Notes: generated from the letters alone by a model not told the origin. A stretch of 64,000 nucleotides of DNA from Psychromonas sp. 14N.309.X.WAT.B.A12 (GCF_030397575.1 NZ_JAPNXS010000003.1:295867-359866), one strand, 5' to 3'; positions 7,601 to 17,040 are shown, numbered from the stretch's first letter. Numbers and translations are program-made.

Positions 7601-8581
7601 TTATCGACGGAGTATTATCTTTCTTGCTATTAATTCTACGCCAGCTTGGTAACGTTTAGCTGATGCATTCAGTGCTAATGCTAATGCACTGTCTGCAATT
7701 AACTCAAATTGTTGAGGTAATGAGTTAATTTTAATAGGTAAGAAGTCGAGTAATCGGTTATCACCAAAAGTCCCTAGTTTCAGCTTATCCATTAGTGTTG
7801 GTTGTTCAATTAACACATCCAAAATACCTTCCAATAAAGTATAAGAAGTCACAATAATTGCATCTGGCAATTTATTTTCTGCCATCCATGTACTTAAAAT
7901 AGCTTTGCCTGACTCACTATTAAAGTTATCACCATAACCACTAACAGCTATTAAACCTCGCTCTTTTACTTGTGCTTCAAAACCGGCATGACGTTGTCGA
8001 GAAATATTAAGGTTAGGTAATGCCCCAATTAAACCAATTGTTTTTACATCTTTTGAAATTAAAGAAGCGGTTAACTCATAAGCGCCATCAAAGTCTTCGC
8101 TGATCACACATCCAAAATGCTCATCATCTAAAGCTCGGTCAATGGCGATGATTGGAGTGCCTTGTTGTTGAATAGGAAGATAGTAATCACTGCTATTGGC
8201 TAATGAACTAGCCACAAATAACGCATCGATACGACGGCTTAGTAATGCCTTTACCAAGTTCTTTTCAGTCTCTGGATCGTCGTCGGAACAGCCAATGAGA
8301 ATTTGGTATCCAGCTTTACGGGAGTTATATTCTAATAGTTTTGCGAGCTTGGTATAACTGCTGTTTTCAAGATCTGGAATAATTAAACCAAAGGAGCGAC
8401 TGCTGCCTGCGCGTAAAGAAGAGGCTGCATGATCTGGGCTATAGTTATGTTCATTAACTACAGTCATGACTTTTAATTGGGTCTTTTCACTGATTCGATA
8501 CTGCTTTGCTTTACCGTTAATGACATAACTGGCAGTGGTTTTTGAAACACCTGCTAGTTTTGCAATTTTATCTAATGTCAT
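7601..8581 (-). CDS. cra: Cra/FruR, LacI-family catabolite repressor-activator
   Basis: 326 residues from the ATG whose first base is 8581 (M-T-L-D-K-I-A-K-L-A-G-V-S), chosen because it matches the known Cra N-terminus and has AAGGA 9 bases upstream; the frame extends 11 codons further without support. The LacI-type helix-turn-helix occupies residues 3-25, with T-T-A-S-Y-V-I-N-G-K-A as recognition and hinge region nearly identical to enteric Cra. The rest is a periplasmic-binding-like effector domain for fructose 1-phosphate or fructose 1,6-bisphosphate. It is divergent from fruBKA with three Cra operators between, so it probably represses the operon and perhaps itself. 'FruR' is an equal name. 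Confidence 0.92.
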   Translation of the reverse strand: MTLDKIAKLAGVSKTTASYVINGKAKQYRISEKTQLKVMTVVNEHNYSPDHAASSLRAGSSRSFGLIIPDLENSSYTKLAKLLEYNSRKAGYQILIGCSDDDPETEKNLVKALLSRRIDALFVASSLANSSDYYLPIQQQGTPIIAIDRALDDEHFGCVISEDFDGAYELTASLISKDVKTIGLIGALPNLNISRQRHAGFEAQVKERGLIAVSGYGDNFNSESGKAILSTWMAENKLPDAIIVTSYTLLEGILDVLIEQPTLMDKLKLGTFGDNRLLDFLPIKINSLPQQFELIADSALALALNASAKRYQAGVELIARKIILRR

Positions 8582-8653
8582 TGTGAAGATCCTTAATTTT
8601 GTCGGTAAGATCATATTTATGACGATCTTTTTTATTAACTGGTTGCATTATAC

Positions 8654-8691
8654 GCTGAATCGATTCAGTATAAAAGCTGAAACGATTCAGT
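8654..8691 (+). promoter_or_regulatory. Tandem Cra operators O1 and O2
   Basis: Two 16-base palindromes: GCTGAATCGATTCAGT at 8654-8669 and GCTGAAACGATTCAGT at 8676-8691. Both match the Cra consensus TGAATCGATTCA, and their centres are 22 bases apart, about two helical turns, which suits side-by-side binding. They lie 73-110 bases before the cra start and may serve cra autoregulation as well as fru. Confidence 0.9.
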
Positions 8692-8775
8692 TGTGTTTTT
8701 AACTTTTTAAAAGAGCGATTTTATAACGTGTTTTTAGCTGGTTAATTAACTTAACTGAATTTTTTTACACTATTT

Positions 8776-8791
8776 GCTGAATCGATTCAGT
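8776..8791 (+). promoter_or_regulatory. Cra operator O3, proximal to fruB
   Basis: GCTGAATCGATTCAGT, identical to O1, 55 bases before the fruB ATG, a position that would overlap the fruBKA promoter and block RNA polymerase. Its centre is 100 bases from O2, so DNA looping between the two clusters is possible. Confidence 0.9.
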
Positions 8792-8845
8792 TAGGCGAAA
8801 GTGTAATGGTTAATTTTATAAATAAAAAGTGAGAGGTTCAGGTTG

Positions 8846-9979
8846 ATGCTGAAACTAACCAATAACGACATTACCATGGCGCAGGTTGCTAAGGATAAAA
8901 TAGCTGCTATTAAAGCGATTGCAAAGCAGATGAATAACCGAGATTTAGTTACTGCGGACTATGTGGACGGTATGCTAAATCGAGAGTTACAAAACTCAAC
9001 ATTCTTAGGTAACGGTATTGCCATCCCACATGGCACAACCGATACCCGATCTTTAGTTAATCAAACTGGCGTAGTAATTCATCACTTCCCCAATGGAGTT
9101 AATTGGGGAGATAACAACTTAGTTTATGTAGCGATTGGTATCGCTGCTAAATCCGATGAACATTTAGATATCTTGAAGCAGTTAACCAAGGTGTTATCCG
9201 TTGATGGGGTAGAAGAGAAACTAAAAGCTGCAACCAATAAAGAAGACATTATTTCGTTATTAAATGGTGACGTGCAATTTGAGGCTGATTTCAATCAACA
9301 GCTTATTCAATTAAATTTTCCAGCGACAGACATAATCGAAATAACTGCGGTTGCTGGTGGTTTATTAAAAAAACAAGGTGCTGTGGATAACCAGTTTGTT
9401 GCAGAGTTAGTCGTTAAAGAACCAACTCATTTGGGCAACGGCTTATGGCTTGTTAGCGAGAATAAAGCCGTTAAACGTTCTGCGATGGCTTTTGTGACAA
9501 CGAATGAACTGTGTAATGTAAATGGTAAAGAAGTGAAAGGTTTGATTGCTATTGCGGCATGCAACCAAGCACATCATGCTTTTTTAAAGGCGCTAAGCAC
9601 TTGTATTTTTGAACAACAACAAGCGCAGTTGTTAGCTAGTTCTCCAGATAAATTAATCGAATATTTTACTGTAAATGAGCACGTTGAAACCACAACTGAT
9701 GGAGCATTGAGCGACACATTTAAGATCAATAATACTCATGGGTTACATGCTCGTCCAAGTGCAATGTTAGTGGCTACAGCTAAATTATTTAACGCCAATA
9801 TTATGGTTAAAAACCTAGATGGTGAGCCAAAATCAGTTAACGCTAAAAGCTTGATGAAGGTCATTGGACTAGGCGTTAAATATGGAGATAGGTTGCAATT
9901 TACCGTTGACGGTGATGATGCATCGGCAGCATTAAAAGCGATCGGTGAAGCCATTACATCTGGATTAAGCGAGGGATAA
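8846..9979 (+). CDS. fruB: Fructose PTS multiphosphoryl-transfer protein (EIIA-Fru plus HPr)
   Basis: 377 residues from the ATG at 8846 (AGAGG upstream; the preceding TTG is less likely). It carries phosphate from enzyme I to FruA. The N-terminal EIIA domain (about 1-145) has the phospho-histidine His62 in G-I-A-I-P-H-G-T. A middle domain follows (about 150-280). The C-terminal HPr/FPr domain (about 290-377) has His301 in H-G-L-H-A-R-P-S. Length and order match E. coli FruB (376). First gene of fruBKA, with a Cra operator just upstream; two bases separate it from fruK. Confidence 0.95.
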   Translation: MLKLTNNDITMAQVAKDKIAAIKAIAKQMNNRDLVTADYVDGMLNRELQNSTFLGNGIAIPHGTTDTRSLVNQTGVVIHHFPNGVNWGDNNLVYVAIGIAAKSDEHLDILKQLTKVLSVDGVEEKLKAATNKEDIISLLNGDVQFEADFNQQLIQLNFPATDIIEITAVAGGLLKKQGAVDNQFVAELVVKEPTHLGNGLWLVSENKAVKRSAMAFVTTNELCNVNGKEVKGLIAIAACNQAHHAFLKALSTCIFEQQQAQLLASSPDKLIEYFTVNEHVETTTDGALSDTFKINNTHGLHARPSAMLVATAKLFNANIMVKNLDGEPKSVNAKSLMKVIGLGVKYGDRLQFTVDGDDASAALKAIGEAITSGLSEG

Positions 9980-9981
9980 AA

Positions 9982-10941
9982 ATGAGTGGCTCAAATAATA
10001 AAGTAGTAACCATCACTTTGAACCCAGCATTAGATCTAACGGGTAGTGTAAGTGAATTGAATCTAGGGACAGTAAATCTAGCACATCAAGGTTCACTCCA
10101 TGCAGCTGGTAAAGGTGTCAATGTTGCTAGAGTACTTTCAGACTTAGGTGCTGACGTTACGGTAACTGGTTTTTTAGGGCGCGATAATGACGCTTTATTT
10201 TGTACTTTATTTGAAGAAATGAATGCACAAGATCAGTTTATTCGCGTAGATGGCGCTACACGTATTAACGTGAAATTAGTAGAAGAAAGTGGTCAGGTCA
10301 GCGATATCAACTTTCCCGGTGTCAAGGTAACTGCACAAGCTATCTCTGAATTTGAAACAAATTTATGGGCGCTAGCAGAAACACATCACTTTTTTGTGTT
10401 AGCCGGAAGCCTACCGACCGGTATTACACCAGAATTGTGTGCAAGCTGGATTAAAAAGCTCCATGACATGGGTAAAAAAGTTATTTTTGATAGTAGCCGT
10501 GCTGCATTAGTTGCTGGGTTAACAGCACAACCTTGGTTAATTAAACCTAATGATGAAGAATTATCTGAATTAGTAGGGACAAAGCTTGCTTCTGCGCAGG
10601 CTTGCCAACAAGCTGCCGAGAATTTAGCGGCTAAAGGGATTGATAATGTAGTGGTTTCATTGGGAGAAAAAGGAGTGATGTGGCTAGCTAAGGACAAACA
10701 GGAACTTCAATGGCGTTTTGCCCAACCGCCTAAAATGACTGTCGTTAGCACGGTTGGAGCCGGCGATACCCTAGTGGCTGGTTTGTGCTGGGGACATTTA
10801 CAGGCATGGCAGCCAGAACAGACTTTATCCTTTGCTACTGCTCTTTCAGCTTTGGCTGTTTCGCAAGTTGGCGTAGGGATAGAAAGTATTGAAACCGTTA
10901 CTGAACTACAAAAAAAAGTAACGTTAAATAACCTTTTTTAA
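9982..10941 (+). CDS. fruK: 1-phosphofructokinase
   Basis: 319 residues, PfkB/ribokinase family. It phosphorylates fructose 1-phosphate made by the PTS to fructose 1,6-bisphosphate in the cytoplasm. The substrate motif G-K-G-V-N-V-A-R lies near residue 38 and the ATP/anion-hole motif with catalytic Asp, G-A-G-D-T-L-V-A-G, near residue 256. The ATG is preceded by GAGGGA that overlaps the fruB stop, so translation is coupled. Middle gene of fruBKA. Confidence 0.95.
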   Translation: MSGSNNKVVTITLNPALDLTGSVSELNLGTVNLAHQGSLHAAGKGVNVARVLSDLGADVTVTGFLGRDNDALFCTLFEEMNAQDQFIRVDGATRINVKLVEESGQVSDINFPGVKVTAQAISEFETNLWALAETHHFFVLAGSLPTGITPELCASWIKKLHDMGKKVIFDSSRAALVAGLTAQPWLIKPNDEELSELVGTKLASAQACQQAAENLAAKGIDNVVVSLGEKGVMWLAKDKQELQWRFAQPPKMTVVSTVGAGDTLVAGLCWGHLQAWQPEQTLSFATALSALAVSQVGVGIESIETVTELQKKVTLNNLF

Positions 10942-10971
10942 TAGTTTTAGAAACTGAGTTAAGGATTGATT

Positions 10972-12717
10972 ATGAAAAATATAGTGATGGTAACTGCTTG
11001 CCCAAGTGGTGTTGCAAATAGCATTATTGCTGCGGCTTTATTAAAAAAAGCGGCTCAAACATTAAATATAGAAGCAGTGATTGAATGCCAGTCAACTGTG
11101 TTGCCTGTTGAGGTGTTAACTGAGCAACAAATTGCTGATGCTGACGCTGTGTTGATTGTTAGTAATGGCGAAATCGATAACAGCCGTTTTCTAGGTAAAA
11201 AAGTGTATCAAGGAGATATTTCAGAATGCACTAGTGACGCAACATTATGGTTAGAGACAGCATTAACTAAATTAACGGTATTGGATGCAACACAAGTAAC
11301 TGAAATTTCTGCACCTTCATCTTCACTTTCTGAAACTGATAGTGTGAAACATATTGTTGCTATTACCGCTTGTCCTACGGGTGTTGCACATACCTTTATG
11401 GCTGCGGAAGCATTAGAAGCAGAAGCGAAGCGTCAAGGTTTTAGTATTAAAGTCGAAACACGTGGCTCGGTAGGAGCAAAAAATCAATTAACTGATCAGG
11501 ACATCAGTTCTGCTGATTTAGTTATTATTGCTGCAGATATTGAAGTGTCTTTAGATCGTTTTAATGGCAAACGTTTATATAAAACCAGTACAAGCCTTGC
11601 CCTAAAGAAGACTCAACAAGAGATCGATAAAGCGTTTGCTGAAGCGAGTATTTATAAAGGAACGGGTAACTCAAGCAATACTGCTACAGAAGAGAAAAAA
11701 GGTGCTTATAAACATCTAATGACAGGTGTTTCGCATATGCTGCCTGTGGTTATTGCAGGTGGTTTATTAATTGCCTTGTCCTTTGTCTTTGGTATTGAAG
11801 CCTTTAAAGAAGAGGGGACTTTAGCGGCAACACTAATGGATATAGGTGGCGGTGCAGCCTTTGCGTTAATGATTCCAGTTTTAGCAGGGTTTATTGCCTT
11901 TTCAATTGCTGACAGACCTGGATTGGCACCTGGATTAATTGGAGGTATGTTAGCGAGTCAATTAGGTGCTGGTTTCCTTGGCGGGATTGCTGCTGGTTTT
12001 ATTGCAGGTTATGCGGCTAAGTTTATTGCTGACAAGGTATCACTCCCGCAATCTATGGAAGCATTGAAACCTATTTTAATTATTCCGTTTTTAGCGAGTT
12101 TAGTTACAGGTCTAGTGATGATTTATATCGTTGGTGGTCCGGTGGCTGCAATTATGGCCGCATTAACTGACTTTTTGACTAATATGGGCTCAACAAATGC
12201 GGTGCTATTAGGCATAGTACTAGGTTGTATGATGTGTTTTGACCTAGGTGGTCCAGTTAATAAAGCAGCTTACACCTTTGGTGTTGGTTTGTTAGCATCT
12301 CAGTCATATGGGCCAATGGCTGCTATTATGGCGGCGGGTATGGTACCTGCTTTAGGGATGGGCTTAGCGACTTTCTTAGCGAAACAAAAGTTTATTGCCA
12401 CTGAACAAGAAGCAGGTAAAGCCTCTTTTGTATTAGGGTTATGTTTTATTTCTGAAGGTGCGATTCCATTTGCAGCTAAAGATCCAATGCGCGTGATTCC
12501 AAGCTGTATGTTAGGTGGCGCAATTACTGGTGGTTTATCTATGTTATTCGGTGCGCAGTTATTAGCACCTCATGGTGGATTGTTTGTACTACTTATTCCA
12601 AACGCAATTACACCTGTATTAATGTATTTGGTAGCGATTGCCGCAGGGACATTAGTGACTGGTTTTACTTATGCTTTTTTAAAAAATAAAGCGGATGTTA
12701 AAGCCGCTAGTGCATAA
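10972..12717 (+). CDS. fruA: Fructose-specific PTS enzyme IIBC (IIB'-IIB-IIC)
   Basis: 581 residues from the ATG at 10972 (AAGGA upstream; a TTG at 10966 is the alternative). It imports fructose and phosphorylates it to fructose 1-phosphate. Domain order: IIB' (about 1-100), IIB (about 120-220) with the phospho-cysteine Cys134 in T-A-C-P-T-G-V-A-H-T, then the membrane IIC domain (about 245-575). The IIB' domain also keeps a cysteine, Cys10, in T-A-C-P-S-G-V-A-N-S; as I recall, the corresponding E. coli domain lacks it. Last gene of the operon, followed by a strong terminator. Confidence 0.95.
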   Translation: MKNIVMVTACPSGVANSIIAAALLKKAAQTLNIEAVIECQSTVLPVEVLTEQQIADADAVLIVSNGEIDNSRFLGKKVYQGDISECTSDATLWLETALTKLTVLDATQVTEISAPSSSLSETDSVKHIVAITACPTGVAHTFMAAEALEAEAKRQGFSIKVETRGSVGAKNQLTDQDISSADLVIIAADIEVSLDRFNGKRLYKTSTSLALKKTQQEIDKAFAEASIYKGTGNSSNTATEEKKGAYKHLMTGVSHMLPVVIAGGLLIALSFVFGIEAFKEEGTLAATLMDIGGGAAFALMIPVLAGFIAFSIADRPGLAPGLIGGMLASQLGAGFLGGIAAGFIAGYAAKFIADKVSLPQSMEALKPILIIPFLASLVTGLVMIYIVGGPVAAIMAALTDFLTNMGSTNAVLLGIVLGCMMCFDLGGPVNKAAYTFGVGLLASQSYGPMAAIMAAGMVPALGMGLATFLAKQKFIATEQEAGKASFVLGLCFISEGAIPFAAKDPMRVIPSCMLGGAITGGLSMLFGAQLLAPHGGLFVLLIPNAITPVLMYLVAIAAGTLVTGFTYAFLKNKADVKAASA

Positions 12718-12762
12718 TCATATTAAATAAGTGTGATTGCTATAAATTAGATTGATAAAACT

Positions 12763-12803
12763 AAAAAGGGGGATAACGATTAAGATCGTTATCCCCCTTT
12801 TTT
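12763..12803. terminator. Bidirectional rho-independent terminator between fruA and proB
   Basis: A perfect 18-base-pair stem (AAAAAGGGGGATAACGAT with its complement) around a TAAG loop, flanked by A and T tracts, so it can end transcription from fruA on the plus strand and the proB-like gene on the minus strand. Confidence 0.95.
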
Positions 12804-12826
12804 AATCAACCAACTTAATGTTGCAA

Positions 12827-13927
12827 TTAATCTGCTGATTCGTGTTCTAGTACTGCGATGTTTTTATCAGAAACTAATGGACCCGTTTGGTGATGCGAGT
12901 CGCTTTCATCTTCAGTAATATAGTTAAGTAAGCAACTACTGTAGTTTGCTTCTGCTTTCGCTACGTGTTTACCATCGTCACTTCGGATTAATATCGTATC
13001 ACCCGCAGAGAATTCCCCATGAACCTCAAGGATTTCATTACTAGTTAGTTGGTCACAATGTTCATCGAGTGGGTATTCAAATCCATCTTCAATAACGACT
13101 TCGCCTTGAGCTTTTGATGTATGTGTCATCCAATGTAAGTCTTCTTCCATTGGTTTCGCATAAGGGGCAAAAATAGTACCTGGATTTTTACCTAATATTA
13201 ATTGTTCAAAAGAGTGCTCTTTAAAGCCGTTAATGATGTAAGTGGTTAAACCATGTGATGTTGCTTTTTCTGCAGCTTCTATTTTAGTTTGCATACCACC
13301 AGTACCTACACTGCTATGTGCGCCACCGGCCATATCGAAAATACTTTGGTCGATAGTATTAACGTTTTTAATCATTACCGCATCGTCATTAGTATGCGGA
13401 TTTTTATCGTATAGACCATCGATATCTGAGCAGATAATTAAAGCATCTGCATCCGCCGCTGCGGCTACCATTGCAGATAGATTGTCGTTATCGCCTACTT
13501 TTAATGCGTCAGTTGTTACTACATCATTTTCATTTACTACCGGTAAAATACCATGGTCAAGTAATGCAAAAATAGTTTCACGTACACTGTCGTAACGTTC
13601 ACGGTCTTGGAAGTCACCGTGAGTTAATAAAATTTGTGCAGAAGGGAAATCAAAGAAACGATCCCAAGCAGCCATCATCTCGTTTTGACCCGCTGCAGCC
13701 ATCGCTTTTTTTATTGGTAATGAAGGCTTGTCAATGTTGCCAAAGAAGTGAGCGCCTGCGGCTACTGAGCCTGAAGATACCAGGATGACTTCTGTGCCTC
13801 TGTCTCGGCATTGTAAAATAAATTTGGCGATATGTAATAGGTAACGAGAACTGCAGCCTTTTCTTTCAGGGGCTATTAGTGCACTACCAACTTTTAATAC
13901 AATTCGATTCCACTTATGATTTTTCAT
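12827..13927 (-). CDS. proB: Glutamate 5-kinase-like protein (ProB family)
   Basis: 366 residues, the usual length for ProB. The N-terminal amino-acid-kinase domain (1-260) carries I-V-L-K-V-G-S-A-L, S-S-G-S-V-A-A-G, V-N-E-N-D-V-V, K-V-G-D-N-D-N-L-S-A and G-T-G-G-M-Q-T-K, all ProB hallmarks for ATP and glutamate binding. A divergent C-terminal domain (about 275-366) sits where the PUA domain is expected. The protein would make glutamyl 5-phosphate for proline synthesis. The partner proA is not adjacent and the gene is a single transcription unit, which is unusual. Divergence from the E. coli enzyme leaves open a paralogue with another role. Confidence 0.8.
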   Translation of the reverse strand: MKNHKWNRIVLKVGSALIAPERKGCSSRYLLHIAKFILQCRDRGTEVILVSSGSVAAGAHFFGNIDKPSLPIKKAMAAAGQNEMMAAWDRFFDFPSAQILLTHGDFQDRERYDSVRETIFALLDHGILPVVNENDVVTTDALKVGDNDNLSAMVAAAADADALIICSDIDGLYDKNPHTNDDAVMIKNVNTIDQSIFDMAGGAHSSVGTGGMQTKIEAAEKATSHGLTTYIINGFKEHSFEQLILGKNPGTIFAPYAKPMEEDLHWMTHTSKAQGEVVIEDGFEYPLDEHCDQLTSNEILEVHGEFSAGDTILIRSDDGKHVAKAEANYSSCLLNYITEDESDSHHQTGPLVSDKNIAVLEHESAD

Positions 13928-14384
13928 ATTTTCTCTTTTAGCTTTTTACTGCATTACTCTTTATTCTTATATACAACATTAATCGCAAGAGTAAGAAGCG
14001 ATTAACTGCTTTAGATGACTATGTTAAATCAGCAATTTCATAGCTCTATTCGGATAATTAGTTTGTTAGATTGTGTTTTAGGAACGGGTGGATCTTGGAG
14101 GGGGAAGGTTTGTTGATATACGATAATTTCTCATGAGAGCCATTATTTTATGTCCTGCCTTACTAGGTTGATTCAAAGATTAATTACATAAAAAAAAGAG
14201 TCTTAAATATGTAATCAAATCTAGTGTAACATATTTATAACAACTTTTTGTTTAATTTTTAGTCACAGGAAATAGACTCGTTATACCTTGGAAAGTTCAG
14301 GCTTTATTATAAATCTACTTTTGATTGTCGTACTTTTATTTTATACTTTAGCGCTCACCTTCAAAAACCTATTAAAAACAAAAA
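13928..14384. other. Intergenic region upstream of ahpC
   Basis: About 460 AT-rich bases between the divergent proB-like gene and ahpC. No convincing coding sequence or RNA gene is seen. A 33-codon ORF at 14015-14116 lacks a ribosome site and was rejected. The ahpC-proximal end carries the OxyR-type site listed separately. Confidence 0.5.
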
Positions 14385-14421
14385 ATAGTCATTGGCTATT
14401 AAACTAATTGAAACTAACAAT
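14385..14421 (+). promoter_or_regulatory. Probable OxyR binding site for ahpC
   Basis: The OxyR tetramer motif is ATAG-N7-CTAT, N7, ATAG-N7-CTAT (37 bases). Here ATAG-N7-CTAT at 14385-14399 is perfect in its outer tetrads, followed by exactly seven bases and then ATTG-N7-CAAT at 14407-14421, a symmetric but degenerate second half. The site ends 94 bases before the ahpC ATG. The spacing is exact, but the second half is weak. Confidence 0.6.
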
Positions 14422-14515
14422 TTTACCTATTGAGATTTTTACTACATAATGCTTCTCATGGACTCGAGGAACGAGTTCAAAAAGTAAATAACCCAAACTT
14501 AATAGGAATATCAAA

Positions 14516-15073
14516 ATGATCAATACTAAATTGAAACCATTCAACGCAAGTGCTTTTAAATCTGGTGAGTTCGTAGAAATTTCAGAAAAAGACGTACTAG
14601 GTAAATGGTCTATCTTTTTCTTCTACCCAGCTGACTTTACTTTTGTATGTCCTACTGAATTAGGTGACGTTGCTGATCACTACGAAGAATTACAAAAGCG
14701 TGGCGTAGAAGTTTTCTCTGTATCAACTGATACTCACTTCACTCACAAAGCATGGCACGACAGTTCAGAGACTATTGGTAAAATCAACTACTTCATGGTT
14801 GGTGACCAATCAGGTAACATCACAAATAACTTCAACGTTATGCGTGAAGGTCAAGGCCTTGCAGACCGTGCTACATTCCTAATCGATCCAGAAGGTACAA
14901 TCCAAGCAATGGAAATCACTGCTGAAGGTATTGGCCGTGACGCTGAAGACTTACTACGTAAAGTTAAAGCTGCTCAATATGTTGCTGCTCACCCAGGTGA
15001 AGTATGTCCAGCAAAATGGAAAGAAGGTGAAGAAACTCTAGCTCCTTCTTTAGACCTAGTAGGTAAAATCTAA
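14516..15073 (+). CDS. ahpC: Alkyl hydroperoxide reductase, peroxiredoxin subunit
   Basis: 185 residues, a typical 2-Cys peroxiredoxin that reduces peroxides in the cytoplasm. Peroxidatic Cys45 lies in F-V-C-P-T-E-L; resolving Cys164 in G-E-V-C-P-A-K-W. The sequence closely follows E. coli AhpC (187). Codon use looks biased toward a highly expressed gene (many GGT, CGT, GAA). The ATG has AATAGGA upstream. Its reductase ahpF follows 196 bases later after two hairpins, so ahpC is probably made in excess over ahpF. Confidence 0.96.
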   Translation: MINTKLKPFNASAFKSGEFVEISEKDVLGKWSIFFFYPADFTFVCPTELGDVADHYEELQKRGVEVFSVSTDTHFTHKAWHDSSETIGKINYFMVGDQSGNITNNFNVMREGQGLADRATFLIDPEGTIQAMEITAEGIGRDAEDLLRKVKAAQYVAAHPGEVCPAKWKEGEETLAPSLDLVGKI

Positions 15074-15082
15074 GTCTAAAAA

Positions 15083-15141
15083 GCTAAGTAACTTGTTTGT
15101 TGCTTAGCACTAAATAGACCTTAGTCTGCAAGACTGAGGTC
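15083..15141 (+). terminator. Two hairpins between ahpC and ahpF
   Basis: Hairpin 1 at 15083-15108 (GCTAAG paired with CTTAGC plus AAC/GTT). Hairpin 2 at 15117-15141 (GACCTTAGTCT with AGACTGAGGTC around GCA, one wobble). Neither is followed by a strong U tract, so they may act as a partial terminator or as 3'-end stabilisers of the ahpC message. Confidence 0.55.
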
Positions 15142-15269
15142 ATTTAAAAATAGATTTTTATAAAGCCTTATTGACGAGAGAGTCGATTTTTAAATTAACC
15201 AATTTGCTTACTCACGTTTTTTACTAAACGTGCACAAACACAGCTATAAAAAATTACAAAGGTGGGATT

Positions 15270-16865
15270 ATGTTAGACCAAAATATGAAGACGCAATTAA
15301 AAGCGTACTTAGACAACTTAAAAACTGAAGTAAAACTTGTTCTTAGTCTTGATGACAGTGAAACTGCTAAAAAACTGAAAACACTGGCAACTGATATTGC
15401 ATCATTGCATGATAAAGTATCTGTAGTTGAAGATCAATCTGCAAGTACTCGTAAACCAATCATGCAAGTGGTTAATCCAACGAAAAATACAGCTATCGGT
15501 TTCGCTGGTTTACCAATGGGTCACGAATTCACATCGTTAGTATTAGCATTATTGCATACTGGTGGTCACCCAATGAAAATTGATGCAGAAGTGATTGAGC
15601 AAGTACGCAACCTTGAAGGGGAGTTTAACTTTGAAGTATTCATCTCTCTAAGCTGTCAGAACTGTCCTGATGTTGTACAAGCATTAAACATGATGGCTGC
15701 AATTAACCCAAACATCAAAGCGACTATGATTGATGGTGGTGCGTTTCAAGACGAAGTTGCAGAGCGTAACATCATGGCTGTACCAAGCGTATACTTAAAC
15801 GGTGAAGTATTTACACAGGGCCGTATCACATTAACTGAAATCTTAAGTAAAGTTGATACGGGGGCTGCGAAAAAACAAGCTGCGGCGTTAAATGAAAAAG
15901 AACCATATGAAGTACTCGTTGTTGGTGGTGGTCCTGCAGGTGCATCTGCAGCTATTTACGCTGCTCGTAAAGGTATTCGTACTGGTGTTGTTGCTGAACG
16001 TTTCGGCGGACAAGTAATGGATACAATGGCGATTGAAAACTTTATCTCTGTAAAAGAGACTCAAGGTCCTAAATTAGCTGCTGCTCTTGAAGAACACGTT
16101 AAAGAATACGATGTAGATATCATGAATGAGCAACGTGCTGACTCAGTTGTTGCTGCAGAAAAAACAGAAGATGGTTACATCCACGTTTCATTAGAAAGCG
16201 GTGCAACATTAAAAAGCCGTAGCGTTATCTTATCAACAGGTGCTCGTTGGAGAAAAATGAACGTACCTGGTGAACAAGAATACAGCAATAAAGGTGTTGC
16301 TTACTGTCCTCACTGTGACGGTCCATTATTCAAAGGTAAAAAAGTAGCGGTAATTGGTGGTGGTAACTCAGGTATTGAAGCGGCAATCGACCTAGCTGGT
16401 ATCGTAGCGCACGTAACTGTTTTAGAGTTTGCTGATACATTACGTGCAGACCAAGTATTAGTAGATAAAGCAAACAGTATTGCTAATATCGACATTGTTA
16501 AAAGTGCACAAACAACCGAAGTGGTTGGAGATGGTACTCGTGTTACTTCACTTAAATACCTTGACCGTGTTAGCAACCAAGAACACGAAGTTGAACTATC
16601 AGGTATCTTTGTGCAAATCGGTCTAGTGCCAAACAGTGATTTCTTAAAAGATAGCGGTGTTGCTTTATCATCACGTGGTGAAATCGAAGTGAATGCAAAA
16701 GGTGAAACGTCATTACCAGGTGTATTCGCTGCAGGTGATGTAACAACGGTTCCTTACAAGCAGATTATCATTGCAATGGGTGAAGGTTCTAAGGCAAGCT
16801 TAAGTGCATTTGACCACTTAATTAGAACCCCAGCTCCAGTAACAAAAGTCGCTGAAGTCGCTTAA
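15270..16865 (+). CDS. ahpF: Alkyl hydroperoxide reductase, flavoprotein subunit
   Basis: 531 residues. It transfers electrons from NADH through FAD to AhpC. The N-terminal tandem thioredoxin-like domain (1-200) carries the CxxC Cys129/Cys132 in S-C-Q-N-C-P-D. The thioredoxin-reductase-like part (about 210-520) has the FAD motif G-G-G-P-A-G-A, the redox pair Cys346/Cys349 in C-P-H-C-D-G, the nucleotide motif G-G-G-N-S-G-I-E-A, and a C-terminal G-D-V-T-T-V-P block. An AAGGTGGG site precedes the ATG. It lies downstream of ahpC, with a strong terminator after it. Confidence 0.96.
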   Translation: MLDQNMKTQLKAYLDNLKTEVKLVLSLDDSETAKKLKTLATDIASLHDKVSVVEDQSASTRKPIMQVVNPTKNTAIGFAGLPMGHEFTSLVLALLHTGGHPMKIDAEVIEQVRNLEGEFNFEVFISLSCQNCPDVVQALNMMAAINPNIKATMIDGGAFQDEVAERNIMAVPSVYLNGEVFTQGRITLTEILSKVDTGAAKKQAAALNEKEPYEVLVVGGGPAGASAAIYAARKGIRTGVVAERFGGQVMDTMAIENFISVKETQGPKLAAALEEHVKEYDVDIMNEQRADSVVAAEKTEDGYIHVSLESGATLKSRSVILSTGARWRKMNVPGEQEYSNKGVAYCPHCDGPLFKGKKVAVIGGGNSGIEAAIDLAGIVAHVTVLEFADTLRADQVLVDKANSIANIDIVKSAQTTEVVGDGTRVTSLKYLDRVSNQEHEVELSGIFVQIGLVPNSDFLKDSGVALSSRGEIEVNAKGETSLPGVFAAGDVTTVPYKQIIIAMGEGSKASLSAFDHLIRTPAPVTKVAEVA

Positions 16866-16920
16866 TTTACAATAACAGTTTTTGTTATAGCCACTTAACA
16901 AAGTGGCTAATTATGACAAC

Positions 16921-16950
16921 AGGCCAACTACTATGTAGTTGGCCTTTTTT
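16921..16950 (+). terminator. Rho-independent terminator after ahpF
   Basis: AGGCCAACTAC, loop TAT, GTAGTTGGCCT, then a run of T. A smaller hairpin (GCCACTT/AAGTGGC) sits just before it at about 16889-16908. Confidence 0.92.
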
Positions 16951-17040
16951 GTTTTATATCAGTTAGACTCATTCATCGTCTTTTCGTTAATTTCCTGGCA
17001 GAAAATTAAAGAGTTAATCTTTAGAATATTTCATTTACGT

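Noticed and set aside
14015..14116. 33-codon ORF starting M-T-M-L-N-Q-Q-F upstream of ahpC
   Set aside because: No ribosome site, no hydrophobic or motif character, and an AT-rich non-coding setting.
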